DNA of 28,289 nt from a virus, in IMG/VR virus record IMGVR_UViG_3300010430_000377, positions 1 through 28,289 of that record; one strand, given 5' to 3'. The notes beneath the pieces were generated by a model that saw only the letters and a list, made by a program, of their open reading frames with translations, did no database searches and was not told where the DNA came from. Below, piece after piece: positions 22,215 through 28,289 of the stretch; the first letter of the stretch is position 1, and each line of letters starts with the position of its first letter. The position numbers and the translations under genes are program-made.

Positions 22215-22365
22215 TTGGGCTCATTTCATCATCCCCTTTATTACGACGTTGCCACACTGAGAAGTGGTTGGCGCACAGGGATACGGTTGCTCCGTTTCCC
22301 ATCGTGACTGTTACGTATCCTTCTTCTTCGCAGAAGACGCATATTTGTTCATCACCTTGTCCCAC
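22180..22365 (-). CDS. Small zinc-binding protein
   Basis: 61 aa with CVFC and, 20 residues later, CANH: a zinc ribbon/knuckle of the CxxC...CxxH type, with a charged tail. It overlaps both neighbours (35 and 55 nt), the mark of a compact operon. Function unknown. Confidence 0.65.
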   Translation of the reverse strand: MGQGDEQICVFCEEEGYVTVTMGNGATVSLCANHFSVWQRRNKGDDEMSPNDGERCKTEDL

Positions 22366-22562
22366 TGTCTAAGCAGATCCTTCCAGAAGATGTAGTGCCC
22401 ATGCCGTTGACCAATGAGCATGTATTCATCCTCAACGATGTTGTAGAGGCTACTACAACCCCAGCAACCTATCTGGAGTATTTCGTGCTTACTGTAAGCA
22501 GGCTGAGTCCACCCAGCCCACTTGTTCTCACAGTAGTCACAGAGGCGCTTCGCTTCTTCCAT
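22311..22562 (-). CDS. Small zinc-binding protein
   Basis: 83 aa with CDYC near residue 8 and CWGC near residue 33, another four-Cys zinc site, followed by an aromatic helix (YIFWKDLLRQWDKVM) and a lysine-rich end. Function unknown. Confidence 0.65.
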   Translation of the reverse strand: MEEAKRLCDYCENKWAGWTQPAYSKHEILQIGCWGCSSLYNIVEDEYMLIGQRHGHYIFWKDLLRQWDKVMNKYASSAKKKDT

Positions 22563-23016
22563 AGACTCGCTCTAGGAAATACTCAAGAAGGCCCTTAAGC
22601 ATCTTCCCTACGATACCTCCACTAACGGAGTCGATAGGAACCTCTGCTCTGTGCAAACTGATGGGGTTATCGATTTCCCTCAACAACTTGAAGGTGACCA
22701 AGCAGATTGGCTTGTCATCACGAGAGATGATCTTAGTGTCAAACAAACTATCTATGTCAGCGATGATGGTCCCTGTGGTTCCATCATTCTTGAGATAGAC
22801 AATCTCAACTAGCTTGTCATCGCACCCCTTGCAGAATGAGTAACGAAACCCGTGCTTTTCTAGGTTAGCATCCCTGAACGTGGAACGACCCATTGGGGTT
22901 AGAACCTCACGCTGAGGTAGGCTCATGTCCTCAGCTGGTCCTGCTATAAGCCTAGGAGGTGGGTGGTCGTGGTTGTGTTCAGTCATCGAGTTTTCATCCG
23001 GATCGTGTACGTGCAT
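22537..23016 (-). CDS. Hypothetical protein with His-rich N-terminus
   Basis: 159 aa. The first 20 residues carry many His and Asp (possible metal binding); CKGC near residue 63 may be half of a metal site. The rest is mixed alpha/beta. No family recognised. An internal ATG (MTEHNH) is an alternative start. Confidence 0.65.
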   Translation of the reverse strand: MHVHDPDENSMTEHNHDHPPPRLIAGPAEDMSLPQREVLTPMGRSTFRDANLEKHGFRYSFCKGCDDKLVEIVYLKNDGTTGTIIADIDSLFDTKIISRDDKPICLVTFKLLREIDNPISLHRAEVPIDSVSGGIVGKMLKGLLEYFLERVYGRSEAPL

Positions 23017-23018
23017 AG

Positions 23019-23207
23019 TTAGCCTAGAAGCGGGTTTTCCTTGACGTTAACTGTGTCATCGTCAATGGACTCTACTTGGTAGCTCTTGAAAGTAGCATTA
23101 CCATCTTGGGTTCCGCTCTGCAGCTGAATGTTAGCTCCTGGCGTAGCCTTAACTTCTGTCTCGCCAATCTGACGACCCTCTAGGATGACCTTCTTTTTAT
23201 CACTCAT
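23019..23207 (-). CDS. Hypothetical small beta-rich protein
   Basis: 62 aa; alternates hydrophobic and polar residues as beta strands do, no cysteine. Start overlaps the SbcC-like stop by 4 nt. Function unknown. Confidence 0.65.
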   Translation of the reverse strand: MSDKKKVILEGRQIGETEVKATPGANIQLQSGTQDGNATFKSYQVESIDDDTVNVKENPLLG

Positions 23208-25027
23208 GTTAACTCCGTTGTTGATACACCGTTCTCTTGGGTTACGACTAAGATCCGCTCAACATTGTCCTTGACCGCATCCGTGTGGTCAATAAGGAAG
23301 ACAGTCATGCCTTGCTTAGTCTTTTCTCCAAGCATCTCTAGGATAGCATCCGTGCCTGTTTCATCAATACAATCAAGCACTTCATCACAGATAAGTAAGT
23401 TGATCCTATGTCCTGTGACCATGCTGGTTAGGTCTGACAACGCAAAGTGAACTGCTAGATCCATCCTCCTCTGCTGCCCACCAGACGCAGCCTTATAGCC
23501 TGCGCCTCCAGTAGATGCTTCAATGCTCATCTTCTCACGAAGCTCTCCAGATTTTAGTTTCGTCTGAGGAGCTAGTTGAATTGCTATCTCACCATCAGAG
23601 ATGGCACGGGAGTGGTGGTTCATACGCTCATTGAGGTAAATGATTACATCATCTAGTAGCAGCGACCGGATACCAGTGGTCGAGAAACCACGCTCCCAGA
23701 AGGCCAGGTAAGGCTCCTGAGCGAGCAGAGTGGAGAGACGTGACTCAACAGTCGCAAGACTCTTCTTAGCCTCTCTGAGGGCTTCCCTGAGGCTGTCTGA
23801 GGGTGCCAGGACGGAAGCTCGTCTCCTCTCGTTACCCGCATGTATCTGCTTGTTCTTTGAGATGAGCCCACTTAATCTGTTGACCTCGTATGTATGGCTC
23901 TGGTGCTCCTCCCTGGTCTTCATCCGCTTAGACTGGATAGCCTCTACTAGCTCCTGCTGCTCTTCTAACTGCTCACGCACCTCAAGTATCTCAAACCTGA
24001 TGGACTCTGCAGCATCCATGTGCGCTTTATTCTCTTCGGTTATTTCAGCTACCTTCAGATAGACGTGCTTCTTAGAGACAGCCTGCTCACACTCACCGCA
24101 AAGACTCATCTCTGAGAGCTTCTTCTCTCTGCGTTTGAGAGACCGCATGGCGGATTCTCTCTCAACGAGAGTCTTCTCCAACCCTCTGTGCTCCTTATTG
24201 AGGGAGTTGTATTCCACCTCAGCTTCGGCAAGCTGGTCCTTGATGTTCTCAAGACGCTTGTCGAAAGTGTCGCCCTTCTTAAGGTAGAGCTTCTTCTCCT
24301 TCTCTAGCTTAGCCTGTTGCTCAGCTATCTCAGCTTGTTCGACATCAAGCTCAGCTAGGGCAGCAGCACGTTGTGTGTCTAGGTCTCTTATACGTTCTTT
24401 GTGGTCATCGATGTTATCCTTCAGGACTTCCATCTTTCCCTCAAGGTTTACCTTCTCCAGGCGAAGCTCCTTAAGCTTCCTCTTGGTCTCCTTCTCAGCC
24501 TTGTTGAAGATGTCCAGACCTAGAAGCTCCTCAAGCAGCTGCTTACGCCCTGTGTCATTCAGCGCGAGGAACTTGTCTCCCATCCCCTGACCAAAATAAC
24601 ATACATGCTTGAACGCTGTATATGAGAGAGGGAGAAGGGCTCTGAGAGTTATCTCAGCGTCTGTTTGCTTGAACGGAGTTTTGTTCTTTCCGTTGATGAA
24701 GATGTGAAGCTTGTTCTTGTTCTTCTTATGCCCACGATGACGGACAATGGTTATCTCATCCGCTCCTACAACTAGGTCTAGCTCTACCCTTGTTCCTCCC
24801 TTAGAGCGGTTACTGATTACATCATCGTGGGACAGACCTTTGTAGGTCTTACCGTAGAGGCACCAGCAGACCGCTTCGAACAAGGAAGACTTACCTACAC
24901 CGTTAGAATCAGCACGCCCACCATCAACAGAGTAACCCAACACAAGGACTAGATCCTTGGCATCTAAAGGCACTTCCGCCTTCTTGATGATGAGAAAATT
25001 CTCTATTGTTGCTTTACGTAGTCTCAT
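23204..25027 (-). CDS. SbcC/gp46-like recombination ATPase
   Basis: 607 aa SMC-type ATPase. Walker A SNGVGKSS near residue 42, long coiled coils (about 170-300 and 330-420) joined by the zinc hook CGEC near 310, signature SGGQQRRMDLAVHF near 515 and Walker B NLLICDEVLD near 548. With its nuclease partner (25434-26492) it processes double-strand ends, as gp46/gp47 do in T4 recombination-dependent replication. Confidence 0.92.
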   Translation of the reverse strand: MRLRKATIENFLIIKKAEVPLDAKDLVLVLGYSVDGGRADSNGVGKSSLFEAVCWCLYGKTYKGLSHDDVISNRSKGGTRVELDLVVGADEITIVRHRGHKKNKNKLHIFINGKNKTPFKQTDAEITLRALLPLSYTAFKHVCYFGQGMGDKFLALNDTGRKQLLEELLGLDIFNKAEKETKRKLKELRLEKVNLEGKMEVLKDNIDDHKERIRDLDTQRAAALAELDVEQAEIAEQQAKLEKEKKLYLKKGDTFDKRLENIKDQLAEAEVEYNSLNKEHRGLEKTLVERESAMRSLKRREKKLSEMSLCGECEQAVSKKHVYLKVAEITEENKAHMDAAESIRFEILEVREQLEEQQELVEAIQSKRMKTREEHQSHTYEVNRLSGLISKNKQIHAGNERRRASVLAPSDSLREALREAKKSLATVESRLSTLLAQEPYLAFWERGFSTTGIRSLLLDDVIIYLNERMNHHSRAISDGEIAIQLAPQTKLKSGELREKMSIEASTGGAGYKAASGGQQRRMDLAVHFALSDLTSMVTGHRINLLICDEVLDCIDETGTDAILEMLGEKTKQGMTVFLIDHTDAVKDNVERILVVTQENGVSTTELT

Positions 25028-25043
25028 TGACCATACTTATGAC

Positions 25044-25460
25044 GTGAACCTAACTGAAGCACTCCGGGCCATTCTACAACAGACCTCCGTCAACGAAGTG
25101 GTAGATTCTTTGGTAGAGGGTAAAGGAACGCCCGCAGAGCAAATTGCTGCTGCTATCGACTACCTAAAGCGAGAACCAGGAAGCATCAAAAACTGGGACA
25201 ACGTTTACCTGCTCCTCAGGAAGTACGCTAAGAACTTGATAGTTAAAGTAAGGAAGCACGGCACCTTCTACATGTATGGGTCGCACGGATCTAAGAGCAG
25301 CATCATGCCTGTAGGGCCTATCCAGGGTTACTCTGCTTTGACGCTACACAGATGGCCAGCCAAGACCAGATTAAGATATGGCGACACCATGTCCGTGGGC
25401 GTTAGTCGTTTGAAGCAGTTCGCATCTGACGAACTACTTGACCTCAGCGCTTCCAAGTAG
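25044..25460 (+). CDS. Hypothetical protein on the opposite strand inside the SbcDC locus
   Basis: 138 aa from GTG 25044. Composition is protein-like: an N-terminal helical part (NLTEALRAILQQ, AAAIDYLKR) and a basic end with KVRKHGTFYMYG. It fills the 406-nt gap between the two nuclease genes, divergent from SbcC and overlapping the SbcD 3' end by 27 nt. No strong ribosome-binding site. No ORF exists on the minus strand here. The only credible plus-strand gene in the window. Confidence 0.5.
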   Translation: MNLTEALRAILQQTSVNEVVDSLVEGKGTPAEQIAAAIDYLKREPGSIKNWDNVYLLLRKYAKNLIVKVRKHGTFYMYGSHGSKSSIMPVGPIQGYSALTLHRWPAKTRLRYGDTMSVGVSRLKQFASDELLDLSASK

Positions 25461-26492
25461 CGACTGTCCCATCTTTAGAAGCTCCTTCTTGTTGAGCCCC
25501 TTTGGGACACCCTTGTTCTTGACGTAGGACTTCATCGCTTCTTCAGGGTCAGCGTCTACCTTAACGGAGTGTGCTCGTGAGACCTCCTGGGTCTCCTCGC
25601 TGACTCCTACTACGGCTAGCGAGATAAGCTTAGGGAAGCTTTCTCTAAGGTCTTCCTTTACCTGCTTGACCTTCTTGACATCGCACTTGACCCTAAGGTG
25701 CATCCGCTCTTCGAAAAGACCGTAGAGCTTGATCGTCTCTAATCTGCTTCGCTGTTTAGTCCAATCGGCTTTGTGGTAGATGGTGGTGTGTGGGTTGGCT
25801 TTTCGGGTCTCTCGGATTGTTCCATCCTCATCAATCTCAAGTAGAAGTATTCCCCTAAAGCGTTCTTTAACAACACGATCAGTGAAATTATGGTGCAGAA
25901 CACTGCCCACAAAACTAATTGGTCCAACATCGTGAGGATGGTGATAGTGCCCACCATAAATAGGACCAGAGAAGTCATCGGCATCAATCCCTATATCTGA
26001 ATCATGTCCTGAGAAGAAGCTTGCTTGTTTAACGTCTAAGTGGATCAGAGATACTTGAGCTTTAGCTTCCAACTCCTTAAGCCACTTAGTGGCCATCGCT
26101 GGGTTCTTGTTGTAGGGCATGGCACCGAATACATCATCGTAAACGGTAGGCTTCCAAACAACCTCTAGTCCTTGATTCTGGAATGCCTCCAACGCGGAGT
26201 AGTCCATACTGTAGGCATCGTGGTTACCGGGTATGACAACAAATCGTGCAGCACAACCCTTGCACGCTTTCTGTATGATGTCCATGACCCTAACCCCTGT
26301 ACAGAGGCTAGGGACATCAATGTTCGAATGTGAATCAAAGGTATCGCCTAGATTGACGACAGCATCAGGGAAGAAGTCCTTGACCTCTTCAGCGATCCAG
26401 TTGGCTGTTCTAATACACTCATCCAAGCGACGTATGGTTCTGCGCCCCTTGGATGAGATGTGATAATCGCTAAAGAGTAGAAGCTTGTACAT
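25434..26492 (-). CDS. SbcD/gp47-like nuclease
   Basis: 352 aa metallophosphoesterase. DYH near residue 9, NLGDTFDSH near 47, PGNHDAY near 89, a His (LIHLD) near 152 and GGHYHHPH near 180 give the five conserved blocks. Nuclease partner of the SbcC-like ATPase. Confidence 0.92.
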   Translation of the reverse strand: MYKLLLFSDYHISSKGRRTIRRLDECIRTANWIAEEVKDFFPDAVVNLGDTFDSHSNIDVPSLCTGVRVMDIIQKACKGCAARFVVIPGNHDAYSMDYSALEAFQNQGLEVVWKPTVYDDVFGAMPYNKNPAMATKWLKELEAKAQVSLIHLDVKQASFFSGHDSDIGIDADDFSGPIYGGHYHHPHDVGPISFVGSVLHHNFTDRVVKERFRGILLLEIDEDGTIRETRKANPHTTIYHKADWTKQRSRLETIKLYGLFEERMHLRVKCDVKKVKQVKEDLRESFPKLISLAVVGVSEETQEVSRAHSVKVDADPEEAMKSYVKNKGVPKGLNKKELLKMGQSLLGSAEVK

Positions 26493-26494
26493 CC

Positions 26495-26809
26495 CTAGTG
26501 GACGTGCTCACCTACGAGGTAACACCCACCACCCTGCTGATGGCTATGGGAGCAAACGAAATCGTCGCTAACCTCAAGGATCATTGGAATGCCGTTCTTG
26601 TCATCAGAGAAGGCATGGACTATCCCACGTAGGGAACCAATGGTCTCTGTTGCACGAACACGCTCTGCTGTGTGAGCGCGGCGCATGGCTTCCAGGTTCT
26701 TCTTGTTGCTCTTAGTCAGCACTAGATACATCAACACGTTGTTTAAGAACAACAAGGTGAAGATGCCTACTGGCTGGCTGGTGATTACGTTAACTACTTG
26801 TTCCCACAT
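26495..26809 (-). CDS. Small membrane protein
   Basis: 104 aa with one hydrophobic segment near residues 15-31 (GIFTLLFLNNVLMYLVL), a charged helical middle and a His/Cys-rich end. Topology with a short outside N-terminus is likely. Function unknown. Confidence 0.65.
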   Translation of the reverse strand: MWEQVVNVITSQPVGIFTLLFLNNVLMYLVLTKSNKKNLEAMRRAHTAERVRATETIGSLRGIVHAFSDDKNGIPMILEVSDDFVCSHSHQQGGGCYLVGEHVH

Positions 26810-26812
26810 GGT

Positions 26813-27034
26813 TCATCCTCCAAATATCTCACAGAGTGCTACTACAGCCAATGGTATCAGAAATGGTGCCAATAGCGATAGCTGAATTGCTATGTCTTTA
26901 GTTCTTTTCCAGCCTTCCTTTACCTTATACCATTTGATGTGTAGAAGGAACCCTCCGATACCGAAGAACCAGAAGAAAAGGAACACCCACAAGAAGACTT
27001 GGAAACCGAAGACTACTGTCTCAGCTTCCATCAT
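26813..27034 (-). CDS. Small membrane protein, two helices
   Basis: 73 aa with two hydrophobic segments (about 8-31 and 51-69) and a basic loop between them (KWYKVKEGWKRTKD). Location next to the 104-residue membrane protein suggests a pair; a lysis-related or superinfection-exclusion role is possible but unsupported. Confidence 0.65.
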   Translation of the reverse strand: MMEAETVVFGFQVFLWVFLFFWFFGIGGFLLHIKWYKVKEGWKRTKDIAIQLSLLAPFLIPLAVVALCEIFGG

Positions 27035-27158
27035 TCTTCTCAGTCTTTACAGGCTCCTGGTAGTACTCACAGTGAGGCCCATGCGGGTGGATGTACATAT
27101 CTCCAACGCTGCAGAAGTAACCTCCACAACCCTCAGTCTGGCAATAGTAGATACCCAC
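27021..27158 (-). CDS. Short Cys/His-rich protein
   Basis: 45 aa from GTG 27158, which overlaps the TAG of the methylase gene, to TGA 27021. Sequence YYCQTEGCGGYFCSVG then HPHGPHCEYY has four Cys and three His, enough for a zinc site. It overlaps the next gene start by 14 nt and leaves no gap in the operon, which supports it. Confidence 0.6.
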   Translation of the reverse strand: MGIYYCQTEGCGGYFCSVGDMYIHPHGPHCEYYQEPVKTEKNDGS

Positions 27159-27745
27159 TACTTGTGCTTCCTAAAGATGGTCACCACGCGGAAGCGGTGA
27201 TTCGTTGACCGCACAAAGCCTATAGAGCCTACCATCTCAAGCTCGTCCTTTCTGAACATCGGTAGAACTTGATCTAGCCATACGAGGAAACCGCCTGGCT
27301 TAAGCACCTTATTGCACTGCTTTATTACTAGGTTCCTGTTGCAGTGGGGCGTGCCATACTTATCGGCATCCTCGTTCGTGTAAGGAGGATCTGCGTAGAT
27401 GATGTCATAGTGGTTGTTCTCAACGTGGTCCGCTAGCTCGTGAGCACTACACGTATACTCAGCACCGTTGTCTGGGTTCATATCCACACGGTCGTAGTCA
27501 CCAAGCGGTAACGAGCCGCTGAACAAGTGCATGACCTCTTCGCAGTCAGGGAACATTGTTGTGATGCGTTTTAGATAACCTGCTGGGTAAGCTCCGTAGT
27601 ATCCGCTACCTTTGTAGTTCTGTCCTCCGAACCACATCCCGTAGAATCTAGTTCCGGCCTCACCTACATACAGATGTGAGTCAGGGTATTGAGGAAACGC
27701 AGCAGCGTAAAAATCACATCGTGTTTGTAGGTCAAGGTCTTTCAT
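27158..27745 (-). CDS. DNA adenine methylase-like protein
   Basis: 195 aa. DPPYTNEDAD near residue 118 is motif IV; MHLFSGSL near 71 corresponds to the AdoMet-binding motif I, and LKPGGFLVWLDQV follows as motif V-VI. Order motif I then IV is the alpha/gamma arrangement, different from the methylase at 12896. Its target base is probably adenine. Confidence 0.85.
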   Translation of the reverse strand: MKDLDLQTRCDFYAAAFPQYPDSHLYVGEAGTRFYGMWFGGQNYKGSGYYGAYPAGYLKRITTMFPDCEEVMHLFSGSLPLGDYDRVDMNPDNGAEYTCSAHELADHVENNHYDIIYADPPYTNEDADKYGTPHCNRNLVIKQCNKVLKPGGFLVWLDQVLPMFRKDELEMVGSIGFVRSTNHRFRVVTIFRKHK

Positions 27746-28221
27746 TACTGCCTTAGTTTGTAGATGATTACATCACCACTAACTACCTCTGAGAATTGAA
27801 GTAGGTGGTCCATGTAATCGTCCCAGTTGCCTCCAGCTGCGCCACACCCAATACGCCAGGGAAAGGCGAAGCTCTCAGTCAGCACAGAGTCACTTAATTC
27901 TACCATGCTACTAAGACATCTCTTGAAGTACAAGAGGCGAGCCGAGAACCCATCCTTTTTTGAATCCTCAAAACGAACCTCTCCTGGGTAGTATTGAGCC
28001 AGCATGTTAACTACAGGCCGCTCTGGCTCCCCCCATTCTCCTCTGACCACTATGGTCCCCGGCACATCTGGAGACGCCCTCCCAGTGTAAATGTCAGCAT
28101 GAGGAAACATCTCGAATACAGCTTTGGACAAATGTGCAGACCTACTGGTTACACAGTTAACCTGATGACAAAGATAAGTCTCCGTGGCCTTTAGAAGGTC
28201 ACCATGAATTACTCGAAGCAT
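27745..28221 (-). CDS. Macro-domain protein
   Basis: 158 aa. GDLLKATETYLCHQVNC near the start and the end block FPWRIGCGAAGGNWDDYM correspond to the two loops that bind ADP-ribose in macro domains of the Appr-1''-p phosphatase/Poa1 type; VVNMLAQYYPG lies between. May remove ADP-ribose from tRNA-splicing products, proteins or nucleic acids. Its methylase neighbour starts at the same nucleotide. Confidence 0.8.
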   Translation of the reverse strand: MLRVIHGDLLKATETYLCHQVNCVTSRSAHLSKAVFEMFPHADIYTGRASPDVPGTIVVRGEWGEPERPVVNMLAQYYPGEVRFEDSKKDGFSARLLYFKRCLSSMVELSDSVLTESFAFPWRIGCGAAGGNWDDYMDHLLQFSEVVSGDVIIYKLRQ

Positions 28222-28289
28222 TGCAGCATCTCAAAGACAGCCTCATACGTCAGGAAATAGATCCCAGGAGCCTTATTCTCTCTGCTGCC
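28209..28289 (-). CDS. Partial gene (C-terminal end only)
   Basis: The last 26 codons of a gene continuing off the window; it ends EAVFEMLQCFE and TAA 28209, overlapping the macro-domain start by 13 nt. Too short to identify. Confidence 0.6.
   Translation of the reverse strand, partial: GSRENKAPGIYFLTYEAVFEMLQCFE

Overview
The window looks like part of a large tailed-phage genome (about 48% GC). Almost every gene is on the minus strand, so it reads from right to left. The tmRNA, a dense tRNA array, a T4 gp20-like portal, a large terminase, gp46/gp47-type recombination genes and a B12-dependent ribonucleotide reductase resemble the roughly 130 kb Streptomyces siphophages that carry about 40 tRNAs. 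That host assignment is inference from gene content, not a database match.

Layout in transcription order. 28289-19965: partial gene, macro-domain protein, adenine methylase, small membrane and zinc proteins, SbcD/gp47 and SbcC/gp46 nuclease subunits with one plus-strand gene between them, a RusA-like resolvase, and packaging-associated genes. 19990-14357: large terminase, portal, HU-like protein, MuF-like head protein, and a very acidic AT-hook protein. 14253-8413: zinc protein, DNA methyltransferase, NrdJ, small unknown genes, a short zinc-ribbon gene interrupted by TGA, and a VWA protein. 8387-7966: tmRNA and its terminator. 7862-6155: zinc protein, dCMP deaminase, DEDD exonuclease.

6001-1 is RNA-rich. 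I can fold about 14 conventional tRNAs, two tRNAs whose 3' half is encoded before the 5' half, several tRNA-like elements that do not fit the standard cloverleaf, and more than 1 kb of highly folded non-coding DNA. An HNH endonuclease and an IF3 C-domain gene are embedded in it.

Most notable points: (1) a small zinc-ribbon ORF with TGA at a CxxC cysteine, followed 23 nt later by a hairpin with a GGUC apical loop, fitting a bacterial SECIS element and therefore a possible phage selenoprotein; (2) two circularly permuted tRNA genes (CAT and TCC anticodons) inside a repeated RNA cassette bounded by two conserved motifs, seven copies; (3) a strict two-class split of tRNA elbows (G18-U55 versus A18-G55); (4) a 26-nt match to the universally conserved 23S rRNA H69-H71 segment; (5) an IF3 gene readable only through a +1 shift.

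Working together, the tRNAs, tmRNA, IF3 domain and the recoding signals suggest strong phage investment in translation; the reductase, dCMP deaminase and exonuclease supply nucleotides; the right half builds and fills heads.
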